DNA of 64,000 nucleotides. It comes from JACVRW01 sp963751835 (lineage in GTDB: Bacteria > Actinomycetota > Thermoleophilia > Solirubrobacterales > Thermoleophilaceae). The stretch is from positions 124,001 through 188,000 of the forward strand of contig CAVVWD010000014.1 of assembly GCA_963751835.1 (NCBI GenBank). The letters are read 5' to 3'. Within the stretch, counting starts at the first letter, position 1. The number at the start of each line of letters is the position of its first letter. A model generated the notes under the pieces. That model saw only the letters and a list, made by a program, of their open reading frames with translations. It was not told the DNA's origin and made no database searches. The translations under genes were made by a program, and so were the position numbers. Shown here piece after piece: positions 17,826 through 26,138 of this stretch.

Positions 17826-18335
17826 ATGCAAACCACGGCAGCGAAGGTGCTGGGACCGAATGAAGGGAAGGCGGGCTTTCTGGGCAGCATCGGAGTCCGC
17901 TTCATGATCGACGGCGCGGAGGCCGACGAGCGCTTCTCGCTGGTCGAACACCCGCTGTCGGCGCGCGCGCTGGCTGCTCCGCTGCACCGGCACAACCGCG
18001 AGGACGAGTACAGCTACGTGCTCGAGGGACGAGTCGGGGCGCTGCTGGGCGACGAGGTGGTGGTCGGCAGCCCCGGCGATCTCATCTTCAAGCCCCGCAA
18101 CCAGTGGCACACCTTCTGGAACGCCGGCGACCAGCCGGCGCGGCTACTCGAGATCATCTCCCCGGCCGGCTTCGAGGGCTTCTTCGACGAGCTCGTCGAC
18201 CTCGGCGGCGTCACCGCAGCCCAGCCCGAGACCCTGGCCGAGCTCTGCGCCCGCTACGAGCTCGAGATGGACCCCGACAGCGTCCCCGGGCTCGTCCAGC
18301 GCTTCGACCTGCGCTTCCCCGGCGAACCGATCTAG
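17826..18335 (+). CDS. Cupin-domain protein
   Basis: 169 residues, AAAGGAGAGGG just before the ATG. The cupin metal-binding motif is split as PLHRHNREDEYSYVLEGRVG (His, His, Glu) and WHTFWNAGDQPARLLEI (His). The C-terminal third is helical (FFDELVDLGG). Single-domain cupins of this type range from sugar isomerases to dioxygenases, so function is open. Linked to the divergent TetR. Its TAG stop overlaps the stop of the next, opposing gene in a CTAG. Confidence 0.8.
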   Translation: MQTTAAKVLGPNEGKAGFLGSIGVRFMIDGAEADERFSLVEHPLSARALAAPLHRHNREDEYSYVLEGRVGALLGDEVVVGSPGDLIFKPRNQWHTFWNAGDQPARLLEIISPAGFEGFFDELVDLGGVTAAQPETLAELCARYELEMDPDSVPGLVQRFDLRFPGEPI

Positions 18336-18763
18336 TCGCGGCGGCGGTAGGTCACCTTCAGGTCGTCCCGCCAGTCCCCCGGCGTCTCGGCGAGCTGCCA
18401 CAGGCCCTCGAAGGAGTCGCGTCCGAGCGTGGCGGAGAAGCGCTGGTCGAACCCGGGGGCGTCGCGCCAGAAGCGCAGCACGCCGTCGTCGAGCGAGACG
18501 CCGTAGGTCCGGCGCACGCCGCGCGAGTCGAAGTACTCCATGACCAGCCCGTCGCCGGCCTCAGGGGCGCCGATGACGCTGATTGCGTCGGGGAACATCT
18601 CGTGGTCGTTGTGGGAGCGCTGGACGAGGAAGTGGCCGCCCTCGAACCACTTGAACGTGGTGCTGCCAGGCACGACGGTGTCGAACAGCGGGTGGGTCGC
18701 CTCGGTGGCCCAGGTGCCGATCAGCGCGTCGAACGGCTCGAGGGCGGGATCTCGCTCGGTCAT
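18332..18763 (-). CDS. Lipocalin-like/DUF1579-like protein
   Basis: 143 residues from ATG 18763 (MTERDPALEPFDALIGTW). The opening ALIGTWATEATHP and the closing WQLAETPGDWRDDLKVTY pattern, with alternating beta strands between, look like the small beta-barrel proteins of the DUF1579/SRPBCC neighbourhood, many of which read G-x-W near the start. Function unknown. Convergent with the cupin gene. Its upstream region contains repeat copy A. Confidence 0.65.
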   Translation of the reverse strand: MTERDPALEPFDALIGTWATEATHPLFDTVVPGSTTFKWFEGGHFLVQRSHNDHEMFPDAISVIGAPEAGDGLVMEYFDSRGVRRTYGVSLDDGVLRFWRDAPGFDQRFSATLGRDSFEGLWQLAETPGDWRDDLKVTYRRRD

Positions 18764-18847
18764 GTCCGTAGGACCATCGCACCGCGCGGGACTCGTCGCT
18801 CCGTCGGCATGCAACCCGGTCGAACGTCCGCCCAGGCGGGCGTAGTC

Positions 18848-19125
18848 CGCACCCCCCTCTCGCACGAACAATCTTCGGCTGCTTCCCGATCTCCCGAATC
18901 TTGATCGGCACCGGCAGGCCGCCAACCCGGGATCTGGTGCCACAATCCTGAGTTCGGCGTCTCCTGGGCGACAAAGTCAGGAAAGCTCGCGCATCCCGAG
19001 CGCCGCGGCCGAACGATCGTCGATCACGCCCTGCTTCGCAGCGACCGACGAGCACACCCCTTCCCCAGCCAATACGCGAGACCGACCCGGCACCACCACC
19101 CAAACGGAAAGCGAGAGGGGGTGCG
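18848..19125 (-). repeat. Intergenic repeat element, copy A
   Basis: About 278 bp, bounded by a near-perfect inverted repeat (CGCACCCCCCTCTCGC at 18848-18863; GCGAGAGGGGGTGCG at 19111-19125). Read on the minus strand it shares long blocks with copies B (50522-50910) and C (58099-58442): CGTATTGGCTGGGGAAG near one end, CGTGATCGACGATCGTTCGG in the middle, and GATCAAGATTCGGGAGATCG towards the other end. The far end seen in B and C is missing. It fills the gap between two minus-strand genes. No reading frame is kept consistently among the copies, so I regard it as non-coding. Confidence 0.75.
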
Positions 19126-19127
19126 CA

Positions 19128-19922
19128 CTAACCACGCGCTGCCTGCGGCTCCCAGCGGAACCGCCGGATGGCGATCACGAGGGCGGCCAGGCCCCACAGG
19201 GAGAGCACTGCGACGTTGGCGGCACTGAGCCCCGTGCCGCCGCTGCCCGTGACCAGGCAGGTCTGGAGTCCGACGGCGAGGTGGTACAGCGGGAAGACCT
19301 TGCCAACCGACTCCAGCCAGTGCGGCAACTGGTCCACCGGGATGAAGACGCTCGAGATGAACGACAGAATCACGACGACGAACGGCCCCACCGCCGAGGC
19401 ACTATCGACCGTCGGCGTGAAGACCGTCACGGCTATCCCGAGCGCGGCGAACACAGCAATGCCGAGCGCCAGGTAGACCACGAGGCCGATCACGTGCTCC
19501 GCCGGCACGTCCACGCCGAACGCGATCACGCCGACGGCCATCAGCGCCGCCGTCGTGAGCAGTGCCAGCGCCGCGGAGCGGAGGAGCTGGGCCGCGACGA
19601 AGGTCCAAGCGGGCATGGGCGTGCCTCGCAGGCGTTTGAGCTGCCCGGTCTCGCGCTGGCTCGTGAGCCCGATTGCGAGCGTGGTGAAGCTCGACAGGCC
19701 GATCGAATAGGCGGCAATGCCCGCCGTGAAGTAGGCGTCGGCCGTGAGCGTGCCGCCCGCGAACTGCACCGTGTCGGAGCCCGAGGTGAAGATCGCGTCG
19801 AACAACACCAGCATCACGACGGGAAAGGCGATGCCGAAGACGACCGTCCGCGGGGTCCGGAACGCGGTGATGAGCCCGTAGCGGGCCTGGGTCAGGGCAA
19901 GTTGCACGTCAGTCATGACCAT
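19128..19922 (-). CDS. ABC-2 type exporter permease
   Basis: 264 residues; start at 19922 or 19916, both overlapping the end of the ATPase gene. Six hydrophobic helices; the ABC-2 hallmarks are RETGQLKRLRGTPMPAWTF in the cytoplasmic coupling region and FIPVDQLPHWLESVGKVFPL before the last helices, as in DrrB-like daunorubicin-resistance permeases. With the ATPase it forms a complete exporter for a drug, lipid or glycan substrate. Confidence 0.9.
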   Translation of the reverse strand: MVMTDVQLALTQARYGLITAFRTPRTVVFGIAFPVVMLVLFDAIFTSGSDTVQFAGGTLTADAYFTAGIAAYSIGLSSFTTLAIGLTSQRETGQLKRLRGTPMPAWTFVAAQLLRSAALALLTTAALMAVGVIAFGVDVPAEHVIGLVVYLALGIAVFAALGIAVTVFTPTVDSASAVGPFVVVILSFISSVFIPVDQLPHWLESVGKVFPLYHLAVGLQTCLVTGSGGTGLSAANVAVLSLWGLAALVIAIRRFRWEPQAARG

Positions 19923-20943
19923 CGCCCGTCAGTTCGAGGAACACGTCTTCAAGTCCTGGGCGCCTCGCCTCCAGTCCGGCCAGCTCCACGCGCTCGCGCT
20001 CGGCCCACGAGGTGAGCTCATAGAGCGCGCGCTGCGCGTCGGCTGCGCGAAGCGAGACGAGGGCACCGGACACGTCAAGCTGCCCGTGCACGTTGGCGCG
20101 CACGGCATCGATCCCGACGCCATGCGGAAGCCGGAAGCTGATCACCGTCTGGTCACCGCCGCCGTCGGCCAGCTCGTCGGGACTGCCGATGGCGACGATG
20201 CGGCCGCCGCGCAGGATGGCCACGCGGTCGGCGAGATGCTGGGCCTCATCCATGTAGTGGGTGGTGAGGAAGATCGTCTTGCCCAGCGACCTCAGCCCTT
20301 CGATCATGTTCCAGGCGCTGCGCCGGGCGGACGGATCGAACCCGGTGGTCGGCTCGTCGAGGAACAGAAGCTTGGGGTCGCCCACGAGAGCCACGGCCAC
20401 GTCGAGGCGCCGCTTCTGCCCGCCCGACAGTGTGCGCACCCTTGCGTTGCGTTCACCGGCCAGGCCGACGAGCTCGACCGTTTCGTCCACCGGCCGGGGC
20501 GACGGGTAGAAGCTCGAGAAGAGCGACAGCGTCTCCCGCACGGTCAGCAACGGGTCGAGCTCGCATTCCTGAAGGACGAGCCCGATCCTCTGGCGCCAGG
20601 CACGGCTCGGATGGCCGGGGTCCGCGCCGAGCACCACGACGTCGCCGGCGCCCCGCTGACGATAGCCCTCGAGGATCTCGATCGTGGTCGTCTTGCCTGC
20701 CCCGTTCGGCCCCAGGAAGCCGAAGACCTCATTCGCGTGCACCTCGAAGTCGATGCCCCGCAGTACCTCGGTCGACCCGTAGCTCTTGCGGAGCCCGTGC
20801 ACGACGATCGCCGGCTCAGGCACGTCCGCCGCAATGGTCGAGGCGGCCGGCGAGGGCAGGGGGTGAGGCGGGTGGCGCACCCGGTTGCCGTTCAGTCGCG
20901 CAACCCCCAGCAGCGGTCCTCCCACAACCAGCGGCTGCTTCAT
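19909..20943 (-). CDS. ABC-2 type exporter ATP-binding protein (DrrA-like)
   Basis: 344 residues, AAGGAG eight bases before the ATG. An N-terminal extension of about 40 residues precedes the ATPase: Walker A GPNGAGKTT, signature LSGGQKRRLDVAVAL, Walker B LLFLDEPTTGFDP, H-loop LTTHYMDEA. The C-terminal domain (DVFLELTGDGHD) is typical of DrrA-type subunits. Overlaps the permease gene. No dedicated regulator is adjacent on the same strand; the OmpR-type regulator at 21059 is divergent and may control it. Confidence 0.92.
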   Translation of the reverse strand: MKQPLVVGGPLLGVARLNGNRVRHPPHPLPSPAASTIAADVPEPAIVVHGLRKSYGSTEVLRGIDFEVHANEVFGFLGPNGAGKTTTIEILEGYRQRGAGDVVVLGADPGHPSRAWRQRIGLVLQECELDPLLTVRETLSLFSSFYPSPRPVDETVELVGLAGERNARVRTLSGGQKRRLDVAVALVGDPKLLFLDEPTTGFDPSARRSAWNMIEGLRSLGKTIFLTTHYMDEAQHLADRVAILRGGRIVAIGSPDELADGGGDQTVISFRLPHGVGIDAVRANVHGQLDVSGALVSLRAADAQRALYELTSWAERERVELAGLEARRPGLEDVFLELTGDGHD

Positions 20944-21002
20944 CGCACGCTCCTTGTTTCTGGTTCTCCATACGAGCGATTGGATCGCCCGCGCGTGAGT
21001 GG

Positions 21003-21037
21003 TCGATGAGTCGATCTGCTCATCGAACGCTCATCGC
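21003..21037 (+). promoter_or_regulatory. Direct and inverted repeats, probable OmpR-type box
   Basis: CTCATCG occurs at 21019 and 21030, 11 bases apart, and TCGATGAG at 21003-21010 is the reverse complement of the first copy with one extra base. It lies 22 bases upstream of the response regulator gene, in the divergent gap shared with the ABC exporter. Suggests autoregulation. Confidence 0.5.
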
Positions 21038-21058
21038 GATGCGATGCTGTCCCTGCCC

Positions 21059-21731
21059 ATGCGCCTGCTGATCGTGGAGGACGAGGTAAAGCTTGCGAGC
21101 CTGATTCGCAAAGGGCCTCCGTGAGGAAGGCTTGCTCGCCGACGTGGCGATCAAGGGCGAGGACGCCCTCTGGATGGCGGGCGCCAACACCTACGACGCG
21201 ATCGTGCTCGACGTGATGCTGCCGGGCATCGACGGCTTCGAGACCTGCAGCCGCTTGCGTGCCGCCGGCGTGCGAACCCCGATCCTGATGCTGACCGCCC
21301 TTGACGCCGTCGAGGACCGCATCGCCGGCCTCGACACCGGCGCCGACGACTACCTTGCCAAGCCGTTCGACTTCGGCGAGCTGCTGGCGCGCCTGCGCGC
21401 GTTGGCACGGCGGGGCCCGACCGAGCGCTCACCGGTGCTGCGCGTCGGCGACCTCGAGCTCGACCCGGCCAGCCACATCGTTCGCCGCGGCGAGAGCGAG
21501 ATCCCGCTGCGCGGCAAGGAGCTGCAGCTGCTCGAGGTGTTCATGCGCCATCCCGGCGAGGTGCTCTCGCGCTACCAGCTGCTCGAGGGTGCCTGGGACA
21601 TGGGCTACGAGCACAAGTCGAACGTCATCGACGTCTACGTGCGCTACCTGCGCGAGAAGGTGGACCGCCCGTTCGGGGTGGAGACGATCGAGACCGTTCG
21701 GGGCGCCGGCTATCGCCTCAAGGCGTCCTGA
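21059..21731 (+). CDS. OmpR-family response regulator (one frameshift)
   Basis: About 223 residues if one base is removed. The start MRLLIVEDEVKLASLIRKG is followed, in another frame, by LREEGLLADVAIKGEDALW; the switch is at 21112-21118, where CGCAAAGGGCC has one base more than the frame needs. Beyond that the gene is intact: phospho-acceptor Asp in AIVLDVMLPGIDG, Lys in YLAKPF, then a winged helix (PLRGKELQLLEVFMRHPGE to VETVRGAGYRLKAS). Its tail overlaps the kinase gene by 14 bases on the other strand. Confidence 0.88.
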
Positions 21732-23139
21732 GCCGGGGCCGGCCGGCCTCCGGTGACGGCGCCGGCGCGGCCGGTAGCGAGATCCAGACGTCGGCCCCAC
21801 CGCCGGGCAAGTTGCGGGCGCCGGCATCTCCGCCGTGGGCGCGTGCGATGGCTGCGACGATCGCGAGGCCGAGCCCCGTCCCCTCGCCGGAACGGGCCGG
21901 ATCGCCTCGGCTGAAGCGCTCGAAGGCGCGTGGCAGAAGCTCCTCGGGGAAGCCATCCCCCTCATCGGTCACGTGCAGCTCGACCCGGCCCTCGATCCGA
22001 CGGGCTGCGAGCCGCACGTCGCCGCGCCCGTATGCAAGCGCGTTGGCGACGAGGTTGTCGAGCGCCTGACTGGTTCGGTCCCGGTCGGCAAGCGCAATCG
22101 TCCCGGCCGGTCCGACCTCCGCCAAGACCCTGCGCCCGACGGCGCCTGCACCGGCGCTCGCGCGGCCGGCCGCGGCATCGATCAGCTCGGCCGCGTCCAC
22201 CGGCTCGCTCCGGACCGGGAGACGTCCCTGGTCGGCGCGGGCCAGCACCAGCAGGTCGTCGGCGAGCCGCGAGAGCCGCTCGGACTCCTCACCGACCGAC
22301 TCGAGCGCCGCCCGTAGCTCGCGCGCGTCGCGTTCGCCTCGCAGGGCCACCTGCACCTCGGCGCGCAACACGGTGAGCGGGGTCCTGAGCTCGTGACTAG
22401 CGTCCGCGAGCAGACGCCGCTCGCGAGCGAGGGCCGCGTCGAGCCGGGTGAGCAGCTCGTTGAGCGTGTGGCCGAGCGCTTCGATCTCGTCGCTCGTCGC
22501 CGGCACCGGGAGCCGCTGCGACGTGTCGTGCTCGGTGATCCGCGCTGCGCCGGCTCGCATGCGCTCGACCGGCCGCAGCGCGGCACCGGCCACCTGGTAG
22601 CCCGCGTAGCTCGCGAGAAGCAGGCCAAGGGGAGCCGCGATGATCAGCAGCTCCCGCAGTCGCTCGAGCGACTCGTCCCGGCTTGCGAGAGGATCGCCTA
22701 CGGCCACGGCGACCCGCGTGCCGCTGCCCAGGCGTGAGCGGACGGCACGCACGCGCACGTCGCCGGCCGCGGTCGGGCGGCGATCCACGCCGAGCTCGTC
22801 ACGTGCGGCGCGGCGCGCCTCCATCCGGGTCACGATCGGGCGGTCCGACACCACGCGCGTGGAGGCCAACAGCCGGCCGTCCACGCCGAAGACTTGGGCG
22901 ACGCGCTCCCCGCTTTCGGCCAGCGCCGCGGCAGGCTCTGCGTTCGCGCGGATGAGGGCGGCCATGTCCGTCACCCGCGAGTCCAGATCCTGGTCGATCA
23001 CGTCGTCGAGGTCGCGTTCGAACTCCGTGTAGAGCCCCACAGCGCCGACCGCGAGCACCAGCGCGAGCACGCCGGCGAAGGCGATCGTCAGGCGCAGCCG
23101 GATTGGCAGGCGCCCGAAGCCGGACGGCGATGCGGGCAT
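21718..23139 (-). CDS. Membrane sensor histidine kinase (HisKA/HATPase)
   Basis: 473 residues from ATG 23139. Helix 1 (LRLTIAFAGVLALVLAVGAV), an extracellular loop of about 130 residues, helix 2 (LLIIAAPLGLLLASYAGY), HAMP (LRPVERMRAGAARITEHD), the HisKA motif LLADASHELRTPLTVLRAE and HATPase motifs NLVANALAYG, DEGDGFP and GTGLGLAIVAAIARAHGG. This is the partner of the OmpR-type regulator, encoded convergently with a 14-base tail overlap. Upstream lies another TTCAT direct repeat. Confidence 0.92.
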   Translation of the reverse strand: MPASPSGFGRLPIRLRLTIAFAGVLALVLAVGAVGLYTEFERDLDDVIDQDLDSRVTDMAALIRANAEPAAALAESGERVAQVFGVDGRLLASTRVVSDRPIVTRMEARRAARDELGVDRRPTAAGDVRVRAVRSRLGSGTRVAVAVGDPLASRDESLERLRELLIIAAPLGLLLASYAGYQVAGAALRPVERMRAGAARITEHDTSQRLPVPATSDEIEALGHTLNELLTRLDAALARERRLLADASHELRTPLTVLRAEVQVALRGERDARELRAALESVGEESERLSRLADDLLVLARADQGRLPVRSEPVDAAELIDAAAGRASAGAGAVGRRVLAEVGPAGTIALADRDRTSQALDNLVANALAYGRGDVRLAARRIEGRVELHVTDEGDGFPEELLPRAFERFSRGDPARSGEGTGLGLAIVAAIARAHGGDAGARNLPGGGADVWISLPAAPAPSPEAGRPRLRTP

Positions 23140-23194
23140 CTCCACAGCGATCACACCACAGCGGCCACGTGGCCGTCGATGCGGGTGCAAGGAG

Positions 23195-23212
23195 GGTTCA
23201 TCCGCGGTTCAT
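23195..23212 (+). promoter_or_regulatory. 11-bp-spaced direct repeat GGTTCAT
   Basis: GGTTCAT at 23195 and 23206. It lies between the kinase start (23139, minus) and a GGGAGGTGACGATG at 23250-23263 on the plus strand. It matches the box style at 16280 and 21019 and may serve either direction. Confidence 0.4.
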
Positions 23213-23380
23213 TCGCGGACTCCACCGTCTCGCTCGATCGCCTAATGCACGGGAGGTGACGATGGCGACCACGACGTCCCGGTCCCGTGGCGCGATGAGA
23301 AACCGCGTCCGCCTGAACGACCCCCTCGGCTCCGCGCGCGGGTCGGTCGGCGCCGGACTCGACCCCGAAGACGCGTGGCG

Positions 23381-24997
23381 TCAGCGCGCCGCCGCGGTCA
23401 GGAGCTTCGGCGCAACCTGTTTCTTCCGGCTCATGACGCCGGGCAGGCTCACGATGCCGTCGGAGATCGGCTCGTCGAACGCGCGCTCGAGCGTTCCACG
23501 ATCGCCGGCGGCGATCAGCTCGGTCCCCTTGCTGAGGATGTCGGTGACCATCAGGGCGAACACCGAGTAGCCGTTTCGCTCGCGCCCCTCGCCCAGCGCG
23601 GCCAGCAGCTCGTCCCTGCGCTCGAGCAGCGACCTGCCCACCGTCTCGACCTGGGCGATGCAGATGGTTTGGCCACCGGCCGCCTCGTACTCCTTGGCGT
23701 CGCGCGAGAGGATCTCCTCGGCCGGGAGCTCCGACACATCGGACGTGTCTTCGAACATCTCGCCCCCGAACTCGGTGGCATCCAGGCCCAGCGCGCGCTC
23801 CAGGTAGGCAACGACCTCCCTGTCGCGTTCGGTGGTGGTGGGGGAATTGAGGATGACGGTGTCCGAGAGCGCGGCTCCGAGAAGCATTGTCGCCGTCGGC
23901 CGGCTCGGCTCCATCCCGTTCTGACGGAAGCGCTCGACGACGAGCGTGGCGGTCGACCCGACCGGGTCGAAGGTCGCGGTCACCGGCACCGTCGTCTCGA
24001 TCGAGCCGATGTGGTGGTGGTCGAGGATCTCCACGATCTCGGCCTCCTCGACACCCGGCACGCTCTGTGCTTGCTCCGCATGGTCGACGAGCAGGACGCG
24101 GCGGCGGGTGGGGCCGACGAGATCCGAGCGGGTGACGAGGCCGATGGGGTGGCGCGCGCCGTCCACCGCCACGGCCGCCCCGTAGTGGGCGCTCTTGATC
24201 TCGTTGGAGACGTCGGTCACCAGATCCTCCGGTCCGACGGTCAGCGGGTCGCGATCCATCAGCGCGCTGCACGGTGCGGCAAGCGTGATCATGCGCGCCG
24301 AGATGTACGTGTCGAGCGGGGACGACACGACCGCCGTTCCCCGCTCCCGCGCCAGCGCCAGTATCTCCTCGGAGGGAGTTGTCCCGTTGCTGGTGACCAA
24401 CAGGTCCACGCCGCGCTCGATCGCGAGCCGCTGGGCATCGGGCCGGTCGCCGACGACGACGACGTCCCCGGCCGCGATCTGGCTGGGCGACGCCACGTCC
24501 ATGGACTGCGCCCAGACGCGGCCGGCGATGTGCGTCTCATCGCCGGCGACGAGCTCACCCTCGAGCACCCCCACGACGGCACTGACGGCCGTGGGCGCTA
24601 CGAGCGCCGACACCTCGCGGGATTCGCGGATGTAGCGGCGCGCCAGCGCTCGCTCCGTCATCACGCCGACGAGCGCGCCGTCGTCGTCGACGATCGGCAT
24701 CAGGTCGAGGCCGCCGCCGGCCATCGCGAGCCCGACCGCCCGCACGGGCTCGCCCTGCCCGGCGACCGGACAGCCCTCCCGCATGACGTCGCAAACCCGC
24801 AGCATCACGTGCGCCAGGAACTCCGGCTCGGGAGCCCCGCTGCGTTCGAGCAGCCAGCGCGTCTGCGCATTCACCTCTCCCAGGCGTACCGGGACGTACT
24901 CGTTGCCAGTGGCGAGCCGTCCCTTCAGCTCCGCGTAGCCGATCGCGGACGCGATCGAGTCGGCGTCGGGATTCTGGTGGCCGGTGACGTAGATCAC
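23381..24997 (-). CDS. ppaC: Manganese-dependent family II inorganic pyrophosphatase with CBS-DRTGG insert
   Basis: 538 residues. DHH-type metal motifs: TGHQNPDADS at the N-terminus, ILDHHHIGS in the middle, DTVILNSPTTTERD, and the C-terminal DHHA2 SRKKQVAPKL. Between the first and second motifs lies a regulatory insert of about 240 residues with two CBS halves (DVMREGCPVAG to PIVDDDGALVGV, and PLTVGPEDLVTDV to HPIGLVTRSDL) flanking a DRTGG-like domain. Clostridial enzymes of the same length bind AMP/Ap4A here. It hydrolyses pyrophosphate to phosphate in the cytoplasm. The plus-strand frame opposite its 3' end is a shadow. Confidence 0.92.
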   Translation of the reverse strand: MIYVTGHQNPDADSIASAIGYAELKGRLATGNEYVPVRLGEVNAQTRWLLERSGAPEPEFLAHVMLRVCDVMREGCPVAGQGEPVRAVGLAMAGGGLDLMPIVDDDGALVGVMTERALARRYIRESREVSALVAPTAVSAVVGVLEGELVAGDETHIAGRVWAQSMDVASPSQIAAGDVVVVGDRPDAQRLAIERGVDLLVTSNGTTPSEEILALARERGTAVVSSPLDTYISARMITLAAPCSALMDRDPLTVGPEDLVTDVSNEIKSAHYGAAVAVDGARHPIGLVTRSDLVGPTRRRVLLVDHAEQAQSVPGVEEAEIVEILDHHHIGSIETTVPVTATFDPVGSTATLVVERFRQNGMEPSRPTATMLLGAALSDTVILNSPTTTERDREVVAYLERALGLDATEFGGEMFEDTSDVSELPAEEILSRDAKEYEAAGGQTICIAQVETVGRSLLERRDELLAALGEGRERNGYSVFALMVTDILSKGTELIAAGDRGTLERAFDEPISDGIVSLPGVMSRKKQVAPKLLTAAAR

Positions 24998-25088
24998 CGG
25001 CGCGCTGGTGTCGGTTGACGGGCCCGTACCTGCGGGAGCGTTTCAGACGAGAGGCCGTTTAGCACTGCTGGTGCCGGGCAACGGCGTC

Positions 25089-25108
25089 GGTAGCCAGGAC
25101 CCGCTACC
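25089..25108 (+). promoter_or_regulatory. Small hairpin just before the catalase ribosome site
   Basis: GGTAGC, eight bases, GCTACC, immediately followed by AAGGAGG at 25109. A hairpin next to the ribosome-binding site could modulate translation; no ligand or protein can be named. Confidence 0.3.
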
Positions 25109-25121
25109 AAGGAGGCTCGCC

Positions 25122-26066
25122 GTGATATTGCGCATCGACCGTTGGGGCACCGAGCTCCCGCCACCGTCCGATCCCGATCCCGACGGTGCTGCCGCGGTTC
25201 AGGAGCTCATGGGCGGTCGCTTCGGCGAGATGTCCACCTTCATGAACTACACGTTCCAGTCCTTCAACTTCCGGAACAAGCAGGGAGCACGGCCCTTCTA
25301 CGACCTCGTGTCGAACATCGCGGCCGAAGAGTTCGGTCATATCGAGCTGGTCGCGGCCACCATCAACACCATGCTCACGGGCTCCTCGCCCACCACGAAC
25401 GGCGACGGCTCGATCGAGGGAGCGATGAGCGGCCTCAAGAGCGCGCGCAACACCCAGCAGTTCATTGCGGGGGGACACGCCGCGCTGCCGCAGGATTCGA
25501 ACGGCAGGCCGTGGACCGGTGACAACGTATTCGCCTCGGGGGATCTGATCGAGGATCTCACGCACAACTTCTTCCTCGAGACCGCCGCGCGCCAGAACAA
25601 GCTTCGCGTGTACGAGATGGTCGATCACCCCGCCGCCAAGGCGCTCACGGGCTACCTCCTCGTGCGTGGAGGCGTGCACCAGCTGGCCTACGCCCGGGCA
25701 ATCGAGAACCTCACCGGCGCCGAGCTCGGGAAGATGTTTCCGACGCCCCGGATCGCCACAGAGAAGATCCCGGAGTGCAAGCCGCATATCGAGCGTGGTG
25801 ACCACAAGCGCATCTACCGCTTCTCGCCGGAGGACTACAAGGAGATCGGCGCGGTGTTCAACGGACAGCATCCGGAGACGGGCGACGAGCTGGAGGTCGT
25901 CGACGGTCCGCCGGAGGGCGCGCTCCCGAACGACCTTCCGCCTCAGCCGAAGGCGTTCGTTCCCGACTTCCACCCGGAGGAGATCGCGGACATCGCGACC
26001 AAGCTCCGCACCGCCGCAGGGCTTCCCAAGGAGCCGACCGGTGAGGTGAACGCGCCGGCCGGCTGA
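25122..26066 (+). CDS. Manganese catalase
   Basis: 314 residues from a GTG at 25122, chosen for AAGGAGG seven bases upstream and because the family starts M-x-x-R-x-D. A ferritin-like four-helix bundle carries the dimanganese ligands: Glu in VQELMGGRFGEMSTFMNY, Glu/His in NIAAEEFGHIELV, Glu in DLTHNFFLETAARQ, and Glu/His in the later helix RGGVHQLAYARAIENL. It decomposes hydrogen peroxide without haem. The next gene encodes another ferritin-like protein, so the two may form an oxidative or desiccation stress unit. Confidence 0.95.
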   Translation: MILRIDRWGTELPPPSDPDPDGAAAVQELMGGRFGEMSTFMNYTFQSFNFRNKQGARPFYDLVSNIAAEEFGHIELVAATINTMLTGSSPTTNGDGSIEGAMSGLKSARNTQQFIAGGHAALPQDSNGRPWTGDNVFASGDLIEDLTHNFFLETAARQNKLRVYEMVDHPAAKALTGYLLVRGGVHQLAYARAIENLTGAELGKMFPTPRIATEKIPECKPHIERGDHKRIYRFSPEDYKEIGAVFNGQHPETGDELEVVDGPPEGALPNDLPPQPKAFVPDFHPEEIADIATKLRTAAGLPKEPTGEVNAPAG

Positions 26067-26138
26067 ACGAAGCGCAGAGCCTTCCGGATTCGTCCGGCCC
26101 GGGGCTCGAGTTCGAAGCACGCAAAGAGGAGGAGTCGA

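Noticed and set aside
18332..19103. Open frames through repeat copy A, with similar translations in copies B and C
   Set aside because: The translated similarity follows from DNA similarity; the copies differ by insertions that break frame and share no start or stop, so a protein is unlikely.
23261..23570. Plus-strand open frame of about 100 codons after a good ribosome site
   Set aside because: More than half of it is antisense to the pyrophosphatase gene and its composition is that of a shadow frame; kept only as an observation about a possible lost gene start.
23375..25018. 547-codon plus-strand frame
   Set aside because: Exact complement of the pyrophosphatase gene, with no domain of its own.
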